Counted from the first letter of the stretch, positions 54,574-63,975 are shown. The stretch is 64,000 nt of DNA from Flavobacterium sp. (GCF_027482425.1 NZ_JAIXWA010000029.1:31680-95679); one strand, 5' to 3'. Numbers and translations are program-made. Notes: generated by a model not told the origin, from the letters alone.

Positions 54574-54927
54574 TTAATCCAATTTTTTTAAAAAATCTTC
54601 AAACGGAATGTTATTCATAAACAGCTCCCCTTTTTTCTCTACCACGGGTATGGCTATTCCATACGTTGGCATACCGGCTTGTTTTAATTTGGCCAACATT
54701 TCACGTAATGCCTCGGGGTCACGGTCGATGTCAAAAAAGAGGTAGGGAATTTTACGTTGGTCCAAATACGCCTTGGCATCAATACAATAATGACAATCGG
54801 CACTGCCGTAAATACGAATTACTTGCTCTTGAGCAGGCTGCGTTGGGGTAGCTGCAACGGGCGTTTGTGCCCCCACATAACCGCTCAACAACAAGCTAAA
54901 ACATACAAAAAGAATACGATAGTTCAT
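54574..54927 (-). CDS. Exported glutaredoxin-like protein
   Basis: A signal peptide (MNYRILFVCFSLLLSGYVGAQ) and a short proline/threonine-rich linker precede a glutaredoxin fold with CHYC at 45-48, the cis-Pro segment MPTYGIAIPVV and a family-typical RDPEALREML helix. It would act on thiols in the periplasm. It sits inside the sugar operon, three bases before the symporter gene and 91 bases after the TonB receptor gene, with no obvious link to sugar use. Confidence 0.8.
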   Translation of the reverse strand: MNYRILFVCFSLLLSGYVGAQTPVAATPTQPAQEQVIRIYGSADCHYCIDAKAYLDQRKIPYLFFDIDRDPEALREMLAKLKQAGMPTYGIAIPVVEKKGELFMNNIPFEDFLKKLD

Positions 54928-55018
54928 ACACGTGTTTTTGGACTAATTTACGTAAAAACAATTCCTACGTCAGCTTGTGACGCAGGAATTGCTAACAAAA
55001 ATAAACATGAATAGAATC

Positions 55019-57658
55019 TTAGAATCGGTACGCTAAGGTCAACGATGTGGTACGACCGTTGATAGCGCGTGCGCGAACAATGTTATCTTGGTTTTCAATA
55101 ATGCTTCCTTCTTCTACTTCGGTAATTCCGATGGTGTCAAAAACGTTATTAATATTCACTGTTGCCGAAAGTCCTTGTGTCAATTCAAAGCTCAAGAAAG
55201 GATTTACATAGGCATACCCTGGCATGACCAATTGATTGTCGTCTTGTGCATAAGCTTTGGTCGTTCCAATCACAGAGAATCCTACCAAGTGCTGACGTTT
55301 ACCGCCAAATTTGTAAGAAGGTACAATGTTGTAAATGAAATCCGCTTGACGACGAGGACGGTTGCCTTCTACCGCTGGATTTAAAGCATCGGATGCAATT
55401 TCTGCTTTGGTATACGTTACATTACCCATGATGTTGAAATCCTTCATACGGTAGCTTCCTTCCAACTCAAGACCTATAGCGTTGTATTCGCGTTGAATCT
55501 GACGAATTCCACCTGCACCTCCTCCGAAATCCCAGTTTTGCTCTGAAACTTTAGAGTAGAAAGCGGTAGCATAAAACGTGTGGTTGGTACCGCGACGTTT
55601 GTACCCAATCTCTGCTTGATCCACCATATCAGCACTCAATCCACCAACAGCTGCTCCAGAGTTTAGTACGTTTGGACCAAATAACAAACGGTCGGCATTG
55701 GCTCTACCACCACGGCTGTAACGTCCGAATAAAGATTGATTTTCATTCAACAAATAGTTCAAACCTAACGAATACGAAGTGTAATCATAGTCGTAGTTGA
55801 TGGGTTTACGGTTGGCATTGTCTACTACCGAAACGCTTGCTTCGGGTCCGTCAATCACCCCGTTATTGTTCACATCCAAATTTACGGCTTGGGTAGCGCC
55901 TGCATACGTTCCACGGGCTTTTCCTGAATCAAAACGCACACTTGCATCTACTGTTAACTTCTCATTAGCTTTCCATTGCGCAGCGGCATAAGGTGCTGTG
56001 ATATCGTAATTCGCATCGTAGTTTCGGGTACAACAGTTGCCCCAAAAGGGCACGCCATACGCATATAATCCATTGCTTGTAGCGGTTCCGGCATTCAACA
56101 ATGCAGCATTATCGCCTTTTACTTCCATCAAATACGAATTCCATAACCATGACATGCTAATGTTTTGGAACGCACGGTAATACCCTAAAGTCAAATCAAC
56201 ATCGCCGAATTTTTTAGACAATTTCAAATCGTTAGTAAAATTGTTGAAGTTGTTGATTTCAGTATCAAACGTATGAATACGCATCGCCAAACTGTTGCTT
56301 CCAAAGTTAGTTCCAGCCAAAGGACCGTTGGCATACGTCAAATTCGACACTCCAAAAGCGGTAGCTAAAGCGCCCCCTGTAGTAACTTCGGCAGGGAATA
56401 ACGACACGAAACGCCCTTTAATGTAGTTTTGACGGAATCGATTTTCTACTTTCCAATCGTCGCCTAAGTCAAAGGACATTTCAGCACCAAAAGAAGTATT
56501 GATAGGGTGCATTCCATCACCAATATTACTACGACGACGTTCGCCATCGGCACCAATCGTTAAATTATCTAAAAACAAAGCGCTGTGAGGCGTATCTTGT
56601 AAAATGTCAAATCCATTTACCGAACTCCAGTTTGGATTGGCATTGGTACCCGAAACCTTAACTGGCATCGGCAAGTACCCGATCGACTTATCATTCAAAT
56701 ATTTTACATACAAACGTACATAGCCATTTTTGAATTCTTTGGTCAAATTGGCTTTGAACTGTCCTCCTAAATTTGCCGTATACCCAGCATTTCGAGGCCC
56801 TTCTCCTTGACGGTAGAAACCACCCACATGAAAACGCAACGACTCCGAAAGCGGTGATCCGTATTCAAAATCAGTACGCGTTTGACCGAAATCCACCCCT
56901 ACTTGTTGCATCAATGTTCCGCCTTCTTTTTTACCATCTTTAGAAATAAAGTTGATAATCCCCGCAGGAGAATTACTGGCTAAGGTTGATGCCGAACCTC
57001 CACGGATGGCTTCAACACGTGCCAACGTTTGATCGTTACGCACAAAAATATCAGCGTTTCCGAAGGCTACGTCACCAAACTGCATTACAGGCATCCCATC
57101 TTCGTGCAATTGCAAGAATTTGGCACCTCCTGAAGCAATCGGAATACCGCGCACCGTAATGTTGGCATTCCCTTCTCCCCCCGTTGGCTCGGCTTTAATC
57201 CCCGCAATTGAACGGAAGATTTCAGCGGTTGAACGCGGAGCAGCTTGCTCGATTTGCGCCGTGTTGACCGAACTCACAGAAACACTCGACTGCAATTTGG
57301 TACGTTGACGGACGACCCCTGTTACAACAACCTCATCCAAACTTTTGGATTCATCTTCCATTTGAAGATTGGCGGTGGTAGCGCCCTTGATGCTTACTTC
57401 TTGCACCACTGTTTTATACCCGATAAAAGTAACGGTAACGGTAGTCTTCCCTTCGGCGAGTCCGCTTAAGGTATACGACCCGTTTTCGTTGGTGGTGGCC
57501 GATTTGGACCCTGCCGATACATTAGCCCCGATCAAGGCATTCCCCTTGGTATCGGTGACCGTTCCCGACAAAACACCACTTTGTGCAAAAGCTTGACTCA
57601 CGAGCAAAAGCAACGTAAAGCATAGCATTTTCTGCAAAAGATTCGTAGTTTTTTTCAT
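55019..57658 (-). CDS. TonB-dependent outer-membrane receptor of the sugar operon
   Basis: The 879-residue protein has a signal peptide (1-25) and an N-terminal carboxypeptidase-regulatory-like domain (about 28-105, GTVTDTKGNALIGANV). A plug domain follows (about 120-240, VVTGVVRQRTKLQSSVSVSSV and ITVRGIPI), then a 22-strand barrel ending in an aromatic C-terminal residue (SLTLAYRF). No SusD gene accompanies it, so it is a TonB transporter for a small substrate rather than a typical SusCD pair. It is the first gene of the minus-strand operon and is read away from twin operators. Confidence 0.92.
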   Translation of the reverse strand: MKKTTNLLQKMLCFTLLLLVSQAFAQSGVLSGTVTDTKGNALIGANVSAGSKSATTNENGSYTLSGLAEGKTTVTVTFIGYKTVVQEVSIKGATTANLQMEDESKSLDEVVVTGVVRQRTKLQSSVSVSSVNTAQIEQAAPRSTAEIFRSIAGIKAEPTGGEGNANITVRGIPIASGGAKFLQLHEDGMPVMQFGDVAFGNADIFVRNDQTLARVEAIRGGSASTLASNSPAGIINFISKDGKKEGGTLMQQVGVDFGQTRTDFEYGSPLSESLRFHVGGFYRQGEGPRNAGYTANLGGQFKANLTKEFKNGYVRLYVKYLNDKSIGYLPMPVKVSGTNANPNWSSVNGFDILQDTPHSALFLDNLTIGADGERRRSNIGDGMHPINTSFGAEMSFDLGDDWKVENRFRQNYIKGRFVSLFPAEVTTGGALATAFGVSNLTYANGPLAGTNFGSNSLAMRIHTFDTEINNFNNFTNDLKLSKKFGDVDLTLGYYRAFQNISMSWLWNSYLMEVKGDNAALLNAGTATSNGLYAYGVPFWGNCCTRNYDANYDITAPYAAAQWKANEKLTVDASVRFDSGKARGTYAGATQAVNLDVNNNGVIDGPEASVSVVDNANRKPINYDYDYTSYSLGLNYLLNENQSLFGRYSRGGRANADRLLFGPNVLNSGAAVGGLSADMVDQAEIGYKRRGTNHTFYATAFYSKVSEQNWDFGGGAGGIRQIQREYNAIGLELEGSYRMKDFNIMGNVTYTKAEIASDALNPAVEGNRPRRQADFIYNIVPSYKFGGKRQHLVGFSVIGTTKAYAQDDNQLVMPGYAYVNPFLSFELTQGLSATVNINNVFDTIGITEVEEGSIIENQDNIVRARAINGRTTSLTLAYRF

Positions 57659-57744
57659 TTTTTGGTTTTTAAAAGATTAATAATTTTTGATGATTAGCTT
57701 TTCGAAATTAGTTTTTTGATTCCCATAATTTTAGGAAATAAAAA

Positions 57745-57780
57745 TCGAAAACGTTTTCGAAAATACCGAAAACGTTTTCG
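57745..57780. promoter_or_regulatory. Twin LacI-type operators between the receptor and regulator genes
   Basis: Two palindromes centred on CGAAAACGTTTTCG lie at 57745-57760 (TCGAAAACGTTTTCGA, perfect 16-mer) and 57767-57780, centre-to-centre 21 bases (two helical turns). The central CG and AACGTT core are typical of LacI/PurR-family sites. They sit in the divergent promoter region, so the LacI protein probably controls both its own gene and the sugar operon. Confidence 0.85.
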
Positions 57781-57817
57781 ATTTTAGAAATGGATTTTTT
57801 TCACCATATTTGTTTCA

Positions 57818-58840
57818 ATGAAAGAAGCGACGTTAAAACAAATAGCCGAAACCTTAGGCATTTCTATTACAACGGTTTCCAAGGCGTTAAAAAACTACCC
57901 CGATGTGAGTGACAAAACCCGTAAAGCGGTTCACGAACTTGCGGATACGCTTCAATACAAACCCAATTCGTTTGCGGTCAATTTACGCATGCAAGAATCC
58001 CGTACCATAGGCGTCATTATTCCCGAACTGGTGCATCATTTCTTTTCCAGTGTTATTGATGGTATCGTCGCCGAAGCTGAAAAACACGGGTATTTGGTGA
58101 TCATCCAACAATCGAATGAATCGGTGGTGATGGAAAAAAGTCAGGTGGAATTGCTGTTGAATAAACGCGTGGACGGTATTGTCATGTCGCTTTCCAACGA
58201 ATCCAACGACGACGAACACCTCAAAGAACTCCTCCGCCGCAACGTACCTTTTGTACAATTTGATAAAATTTCCAAACTCCTCAACAGTTCCAAAGTCATT
58301 ATTGACGACCAAAAAGCCGCGTGTGACGCCACGGCACATTTGATCAGTAAAGGTTGTAAAAAAATTGCCCACATTCGCGGCCCCGTGAATCCCCAAAACG
58401 CTATCGATCGCTTTTTAGGGTATAAAAAAGGACTCGAAAAACACGACATTGCCTACGACCCGTCTTTGGTATACACCTGCAGTCGGGTGTCGTTTGAAGA
58501 AGGAAAAGCCTTTGCTGCTCAAATACTCGAAGAACATCCTGATGTTGACGGTATTTTTTGCATCACCGACTTGGTTGCTGTAGGTGTTTTGGCCTATTTC
58601 AACGAACATAAAGTCCCCGTTCCGCAGCAAGTCAAAGTCATCGGCTTTAGCAACTGGTTCATGTCGCAAGTGATCACGCCTTCCCTAAGTACGGTAGAAC
58701 AGCCCAGTTACGAAATGGGAGTTGCCGCCTTCAATGTTTTGCTCGAAGAAATCAACGCCCGAAAAGAAAACCGCGTGCGGGAACCCAAAACGGTACACCT
58801 TGGAACCCAAATTATTGAACGGGATTCGACGAAGGGTTGA
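57818..58840 (+). CDS. LacI-family transcriptional regulator of the sugar operon
   Basis: The 340-residue protein has an N-terminal LacI HTH (TLKQIAETLGISITTVSKALKNYPDVSDKTR, 5-35) with hinge helix PNSFAVNLRM. A periplasmic-binding-protein-like effector domain follows (IGVIIPELVHHFFSSVIDGI ... IIERDS). It is divergent from the TonB-receptor operon with two palindromic operators between them, so local control by sucrose, fructose or a phosphorylated product is likely. Confidence 0.93.
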   Translation: MKEATLKQIAETLGISITTVSKALKNYPDVSDKTRKAVHELADTLQYKPNSFAVNLRMQESRTIGVIIPELVHHFFSSVIDGIVAEAEKHGYLVIIQQSNESVVMEKSQVELLLNKRVDGIVMSLSNESNDDEHLKELLRRNVPFVQFDKISKLLNSSKVIIDDQKAACDATAHLISKGCKKIAHIRGPVNPQNAIDRFLGYKKGLEKHDIAYDPSLVYTCSRVSFEEGKAFAAQILEEHPDVDGIFCITDLVAVGVLAYFNEHKVPVPQQVKVIGFSNWFMSQVITPSLSTVEQPSYEMGVAAFNVLLEEINARKENRVREPKTVHLGTQIIERDSTKG

Positions 58841-58938
58841 AGAAAGTCGCAATCACAGTCGCAGTAGCTCAGTAGCTCTCTGTAACATTTACCAACAAAA
58901 ACTTACTTATTTCATCAATCCAACTAAATAACTTCTCT

Positions 58939-60957
58939 ATGAAAAAAATCACATTCCCGGTTTTAGCTTTGGCAGCTTTGGTTACTGCTTGCCAAAAAAG
59001 TGAACCTTTACACTCGGGTATTACCAAAGCCAATATGGATACGTTGGTAAAACCTGGGGACAATTTTGATGCGTATGTCAACGGAAATTGGAACCGAAAA
59101 ACCAAGATTCCTGCCGATAAATCATCGTATGGCGCTTTTGATATGTTATTGGACAAATCGGAGAAAGACGTTAAAGAAATCATTCAAGCCGCGGCCAAAA
59201 GCAACAGTTCACAAGGTTCGGAAGAACAGAAAATCGGTGATTTTTATGCGTCTTACATGGACCGTAAAGGGCGTGACGCCAAAGGATTGCGTCCGATACA
59301 ACCCGAATGGAAGAAAATCGATGCGCTTCAAGACCATGCGGCATTGGCGGCGTATTTGGGCGAAGCCAACCGTCAAGGTATCTCGGCCCCATTTGGCGTG
59401 TTTGTGAGTACGGACTTTGTTGACCCCAACAAAAACGTCATCATGACTTGGCAGGGCGGATTGAGTTTACCTGACCGCGATTACTACCTTTCACCGGCAC
59501 CTGAAATGACGCAAATTCGCAAAGCCTATACCGAGCATGTTCAGAAAATGCTCAGCTTGGCGCAGTTCCCCAATGCCCAAGCCGATGCCGCCACTATTGT
59601 CGCTTTGGAAACTGAAATTGCAAAAATTCACATTACCAAAGAAGAAAACCGCGATACCCAAAAACTCAACAACCCGTTTAAGGTAGCCGATTTAGCGGGA
59701 TTAATGCCCGGATTTGATTTCAAAACCTACCTTAACAAAGCGGGTATGGGGAAAGAGCAATCGATTATCATTGCCCAACCCGAATACATGAAAAAACTGG
59801 CACAGTTGTACACGGCCACCCCTATGGCTACCTGGAAAACCTATTTGAAATGGTCGGTATTGAGCGGTGCAGCCACTTCGTTGACGACAGCCTTGGATCA
59901 ACAAAATTTTGAGTTTTTTGGAAAAGTGTTGAGCGGAACCGAAAAACAACGCGACGACTGGAAGCGCGCAGTACAAACCGTGAGTGGTGGTTTGGGTGAA
60001 ATGATAGGCAAATTATATGTCGAAAAACACTTCTCTCCCGAGGCTAAAGAACGTATGACGGTCATGGTGAAAAACCTATTGAAAGCCTATGCTGAAAGTA
60101 TCAAGAAATTGGATTGGATGAGTGAAGCCACCAAGAAAGAAGCTTTGAAAAAGGTCGATAAATTTGTGATTAAAATTGGCTACCCCGACAAATGGCGCGA
60201 TTATTCCTCGTTGACCATTGCCAAAAATGATTTGTACGGTAATTTACAGCGTTGTGCTGATTACGAATACAACCGTAATTTGGCCAAATTAGGAAAGCCC
60301 GTAGACCGCACCGAGTGGGGCATGACGCCACAAACGGTAAATGCGTATTACAACCCTTCGGTCAATGAAATTGTATTCCCGGCAGCAATTTTACAACCGC
60401 CCTTCTTTGATATGAATGCCGATGATGCCGTAAATTATGGCGGCATTGGTGCGGTAATTGGGCACGAAATCGGACACGGTTTTGACGATCAAGGCAGCAC
60501 TTTTGATGGCGATGGAAAATTACGCAACTGGTGGAAACCAAGCGATCTGGAAGCCTTCAGTAAACGTACAAAAGCATTGGTTGAACAATACAATACCTTC
60601 CAAGCCTTACCCGGTTTGAACGTAAATGGCGCCTTTACGTTGGGCGAAAATATTGGCGATTTAGGCGGATTGAGCATTGCCTTGAAAGCGTACAAGATGA
60701 GTTTGAACGGCCAAGAAGCCCCTGTTTTGGACGGCTTTACGGGCATTCAACGTGTATTTTTGGGTTGGGGTCAAGTGTGGTTGGACAAATCCCGTCCCGA
60801 AGCCTTACGCACGCAAATTGCCGCCGACCCGCATTCCCCTGCCAAGTTTCGTATCAATGGGGTCGTACGCAACATCCCTGAATTTTACGAAGCGTTCAAC
60901 GTTAAACCCGGCGATGCACTTTACTTGGCGCCTGAAAAGCGCGTGAAGATTTGGTAG
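58939..60957 (+). CDS. M13-family (neprilysin-like) metallopeptidase lipoprotein
   Basis: The 672-residue protein has a lipoprotein signal (ALAALVTAC, C18) and an M13 domain. The zinc motif is HEIGH (H509, E510, H513) followed by GFDDQGSTFDGDG, and the third ligand is E570 in ENIGDLGG. NAYYNPSVNEIVFPAAILQPPFF is the usual block upstream of the zinc site. It degrades peptides in the periplasm or at the outer membrane. It stands alone, followed by short repeats and a terminator. Confidence 0.95.
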   Translation: MKKITFPVLALAALVTACQKSEPLHSGITKANMDTLVKPGDNFDAYVNGNWNRKTKIPADKSSYGAFDMLLDKSEKDVKEIIQAAAKSNSSQGSEEQKIGDFYASYMDRKGRDAKGLRPIQPEWKKIDALQDHAALAAYLGEANRQGISAPFGVFVSTDFVDPNKNVIMTWQGGLSLPDRDYYLSPAPEMTQIRKAYTEHVQKMLSLAQFPNAQADAATIVALETEIAKIHITKEENRDTQKLNNPFKVADLAGLMPGFDFKTYLNKAGMGKEQSIIIAQPEYMKKLAQLYTATPMATWKTYLKWSVLSGAATSLTTALDQQNFEFFGKVLSGTEKQRDDWKRAVQTVSGGLGEMIGKLYVEKHFSPEAKERMTVMVKNLLKAYAESIKKLDWMSEATKKEALKKVDKFVIKIGYPDKWRDYSSLTIAKNDLYGNLQRCADYEYNRNLAKLGKPVDRTEWGMTPQTVNAYYNPSVNEIVFPAAILQPPFFDMNADDAVNYGGIGAVIGHEIGHGFDDQGSTFDGDGKLRNWWKPSDLEAFSKRTKALVEQYNTFQALPGLNVNGAFTLGENIGDLGGLSIALKAYKMSLNGQEAPVLDGFTGIQRVFLGWGQVWLDKSRPEALRTQIAADPHSPAKFRINGVVRNIPEFYEAFNVKPGDALYLAPEKRVKIW

Positions 60958-60958
60958 T

Positions 60959-61000
60959 AGTGAATAGTGACTAGTAATTAGTGACTAGTGACTGGTGACT
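60959..61000 (+). repeat. Six imperfect heptamer repeats (AGTGACT)
   Basis: Units AGTGAAT, AGTGACT, AGTAATT, AGTGACT, AGTGACT, GGTGACT run tandemly from two bases after the M13 stop. A G/C hairpin (CCCCC AGA GGGGG, 61014-61026) and another AGTGACT follow. This is non-coding intergenic repeat material of a kind I associate with Flavobacterium genomes. Confidence 0.75.
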
Positions 61001-61070
61001 GATAAGCCCCTAACCCCCAGAGGGGGAATAGTGACTGTCCCGACCCTTCGGGGCTGAGACTGAAAACTCA

Positions 61071-61104
61071 AAAAATCCCCTGCAGCAATGTGGGGGATTT
61101 TTTT
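61071..61104 (+). terminator. Terminator downstream of the M13 peptidase gene
   Basis: AAAAATCCCC pairs with GGGGATTTTT across a 12-base loop and ends in T7. A second weaker C/G hairpin followed by T5 lies near 61190-61232. Confidence 0.8.
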
Positions 61105-61250
61105 GACAATTCAATAACCCTAACACAACAACCACCTAACACAACTCCCCGACCTTTGATGCATTCAATTACACGCCACTTGGGGTCCTCCCACAACACC
61201 TACTCCCTCCGTTTGCCTTCGGGGGGATTTTTGATTGTTGGTTATGAAAT

Positions 61251-63233
61251 TTAGATTTCTTCTATACCTATTGATTTAAGAAAATCAAAAGTTCCATCGT
61301 AAATCATAGAAGGTCTTGTAAAATCATCATCATTCCCATAAGGAACATAAATTATCATTCCTTGTCTAGCTCTTGTCAACAATACCCTATATGAATTAAT
61401 CAAATATTTAACTCTTTCTGGATTGCTATTGTTTTTCCAATTAGTCCCAGTAAACTTCTTGTAATTCCATTGATTTTTGTAATGATAAAAATCTCCATCC
61501 CAAGCTACACATGTCCAATCCAATTCTAAGCCTTGAACATCAAATTCTGTAGCGACTTCCTCTAAGAAATATGAAGAACGTATATCTTCTTTATCATTTA
61601 GAAACCAAATAGGAGCATCAATCTTAGCCTTTACATTCAAGCCAAAAGGTCGTAATCTTATAGCGCCTGATGAAGCTACAATCCCTATTCTCTCATTTCC
61701 TCTTGCCTGTTGATTTAGCCATTTTCTTGCTTTTTCTAAATCACGTGTAATTCTGATTGGATAATCTTTTGCAATATATTCATTGTAAATATATTTAGCG
61801 TTTGAAAGATTATTACTTATTATTTGCTGTATAAAATTTGATAATTGTGCACTTCTAAATGATCTTAAAGAAACTGACAAATGTAATTCGTCTTTTTTCT
61901 CTGCATTTCTATTCTTTAAGATTTTTATAGCATTTTCATCTTGTATATAATTGTGATCATCAATTATTTTTGAAGAATAATAAATATTCCAATCCTTAAA
62001 ATTATTTTCAAAAGGTCTAATCCATTCTTCTAATCCTGCTTCACCAGTATTTATCTCTTGACCTCCTCCAATCAAACACACTATTGTACACCAATCTTTG
62101 TGTCTATCCATAATCTCAATAAGAAACTCAGGCTCTGATTTATTGAATTCTGAATTTCCTTTATTTCTTCTCATAAAACTTGAGGCTTGCTCTTTTGTCC
62201 AAGCTCTTTGAGCTTCATCAAAAATTGTAACCTTTTCAATTGGGGCCTTATTGTCTTTTAAAGATGCGTCTCTAAAGTGATGAATGTTCTGTATAAATGA
62301 TTTCACTTGTGATTTGGCACTTTCTTTTGACAAAGTCTCACCAAATTCTTTAGCATTCTTGACTTTATCTCGTGCTAATGCCTCCCTCAAAACATCTACT
62401 AAAGGTCCATTCCCCGACAGAAAAACAGCATGTTCCTCTTCTTCATAATTTGAACGTAAATTAGCGATATTTAAACCCGCTAATGTTTTTCCAGCACCAG
62501 GAACTCCAGTGATAAAGCAGATGGATTTTTTATTATTCTCTTTTGAAAAATCAATTATGTGAGAGATACAATTTGAAGTCACTGATAAATTTTCCGCTCC
62601 TGAATCACTTCTTGAAATTTCTGCTACGTTATGTTTTTTATAAAGGGCTGTAGCTGCTTCAATTATTGTTGGTGTTGGTTTGTAAATAGATTTTTCCCAT
62701 TGCTTAGCATCTATCTTTTTATACGATTTTAATTGCTGAATTGTAAAATCAATTACTTCCCTGAGATTCTTTGAATTGGCGTAAATTGTTTGATATAAAC
62801 GGTCAATGCTTTTGTGAAAATTGTTAATTATTGAAGGGGCTTTGTCTGCAATTAACACAGGTATTAGATTTTGATTATGACTTCCTTCATGAAAATTGTT
62901 CAAATCTAAACCATAATCAAAAGCTTGCTCTTTTGCATACTTATCATATGCATCAGACCCAATCTTAAACTCTAAAATAAAAATGCAGTTGTCAATGATT
63001 AGAATATTATCAACTCTTTTTCCCATTCTAGGAATAGTAAATTCAAAATAAATTTCACCAGAAAAGGAGGATATATTTCTTTTTAAGATTTCGATTTGAC
63101 ATTTCCAAGCATTAGATTGTTGTATTGTTAATTTATTCAAATCATAATTACCTGAAATTTTTCCATAAATTGAATTATTATCTTCATTGATAAACTCCTC
63201 AATACTAGCATTATAATAAGCCCTACTCATCAA
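61251..63233 (-). CDS. Fused RecB-like nuclease and DUF2075 (Schlafen-type) helicase, putative defence protein
   Basis: Residues 40-110 of this 660-residue protein hold a PD-(D/E)XK pattern: D75 in GKRVDNILI, E88-F-K90 in FILEFK and QAFDY (Q103, Y107), the QxxxY motif. Residues 235-650 are a DUF2075/Schlafen-group-3 helicase: Walker A GVPGAGKT (243-250), Walker B VTIFDEAQRAW (D339, E340), VQGLELDW and a terminal YRVLLTRARQGMIIYVP. Nuclease-helicase fusions of this kind are frequent in phage-defence loci. Its start overlaps an XRE regulator gene by 11 bases. AT-rich base use suggests acquisition. Confidence 0.8.
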   Translation of the reverse strand: MMSRAYYNASIEEFINEDNNSIYGKISGNYDLNKLTIQQSNAWKCQIEILKRNISSFSGEIYFEFTIPRMGKRVDNILIIDNCIFILEFKIGSDAYDKYAKEQAFDYGLDLNNFHEGSHNQNLIPVLIADKAPSIINNFHKSIDRLYQTIYANSKNLREVIDFTIQQLKSYKKIDAKQWEKSIYKPTPTIIEAATALYKKHNVAEISRSDSGAENLSVTSNCISHIIDFSKENNKKSICFITGVPGAGKTLAGLNIANLRSNYEEEEHAVFLSGNGPLVDVLREALARDKVKNAKEFGETLSKESAKSQVKSFIQNIHHFRDASLKDNKAPIEKVTIFDEAQRAWTKEQASSFMRRNKGNSEFNKSEPEFLIEIMDRHKDWCTIVCLIGGGQEINTGEAGLEEWIRPFENNFKDWNIYYSSKIIDDHNYIQDENAIKILKNRNAEKKDELHLSVSLRSFRSAQLSNFIQQIISNNLSNAKYIYNEYIAKDYPIRITRDLEKARKWLNQQARGNERIGIVASSGAIRLRPFGLNVKAKIDAPIWFLNDKEDIRSSYFLEEVATEFDVQGLELDWTCVAWDGDFYHYKNQWNYKKFTGTNWKNNSNPERVKYLINSYRVLLTRARQGMIIYVPYGNDDDFTRPSMIYDGTFDFLKSIGIEEI

Positions 63234-63429
63234 ATAAATCTTTTACTTTTATATCTAGTGCTTTTGCTAATTTTTCAACTACTTCAATCGAAACATTTCT
63301 TTCACCTTTTTCAATTGTTGGCAAATAGGTTCTATCAATCTCAGCCAAGTTGGCTAACTTTTCTTGCGATAAACCTTTTTCTTTTCGCAATTCTTTAATC
63401 TTTATTCCAAATCGTTGCTTAATATCCAT
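63223..63429 (-). CDS. XRE-family regulator of the nuclease-helicase gene
   Basis: The 68-residue protein is a single HTH_3 domain (IKELRKEKGLSQEKLANLAEIDRTYLPTIEKGERNVSIEVVEKLA) with a short tail. It overlaps the nuclease-helicase gene by 11 bases and so is translated with it, probably as an autoregulator of the pair. Confidence 0.9.
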   Translation of the reverse strand: MDIKQRFGIKIKELRKEKGLSQEKLANLAEIDRTYLPTIEKGERNVSIEVVEKLAKALDIKVKDLFDE

Positions 63430-63488
63430 GTTAACAAAATTTGAAAAATGTAGACTTTAAAACAACGGAGTATAGTCCGGTTTTTTGC

Positions 63489-63496
63489 TATTTTTG
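63489..63496 (+). promoter_or_regulatory. Possible -7 element for the right-end gene
   Basis: TATTTTTG matches TAnnTTTG and lies 11 bases before the ATG at 63508 (17 before the ATG at 63514), so the transcript would have a very short leader. No TTTG is found at the expected distance. Confidence 0.35.
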
Positions 63497-63507
63497 ATAA
63501 TACTTTT

Positions 63508-63975
63508 ATGCTCATGGGTTATATAATTGAAATCATATTTGGAAAAAACGAGGTGAAAAAACACCGCCTTGGTGAAGAGTTTACTGACTATGAAAATTTA
63601 ATTCATAAAAAAAGATTTGAATTTGAAACCTTAGCTGAAAGAAATGCGTTCTATAATGGTTTATCAGAATCTAGTGGATGGATAGAATTTGAAATTATCG
63701 AAGAAATTCAAACTAATGAAACACATAAAGATGAAGAATTCAACTATTGGAGTTTTATTGAAAAATATTATCCCAATTATAACCATTGTGATAGTGTATT
63801 GCTAAGCGACATTTTAACCAGAAAATTAAATGACGATGAAATCAGCGAAAAAGATGAAGAGTACATTAAAGACTGGGATGTTAGGAAAGAGCTAATGAAA
63901 CTAGACAAAGAACTTCTTGGAAAAGCTTTTGAAATTTATTTTAACCAGGTTTATCCCGAAAAATCAAATAAATAA
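63508..63975 (+). CDS. Unknown protein at the right edge
   Basis: The 155-residue acidic soluble protein has no signal peptide or recognised motif. The first half is beta-rich (GYIIEIIFGKNEVKKHRLGE ... WIEFEIIEE) and the second half helical with many Asp/Glu. An ATG at 63514 is an equally good start. It diverges from the XRE/nuclease-helicase pair and may belong to the same acquired block. Confidence 0.6.
   Translation: MLMGYIIEIIFGKNEVKKHRLGEEFTDYENLIHKKRFEFETLAERNAFYNGLSESSGWIEFEIIEEIQTNETHKDEEFNYWSFIEKYYPNYNHCDSVLLSDILTRKLNDDEISEKDEEYIKDWDVRKELMKLDKELLGKAFEIYFNQVYPEKSNK

Noticed and set aside
55019..57658. SusC/SusD polysaccharide utilisation pair
   Set aside because: No SusD-like lipoprotein gene is adjacent; the receptor is followed by a glutaredoxin-like gene and a small-sugar symporter.
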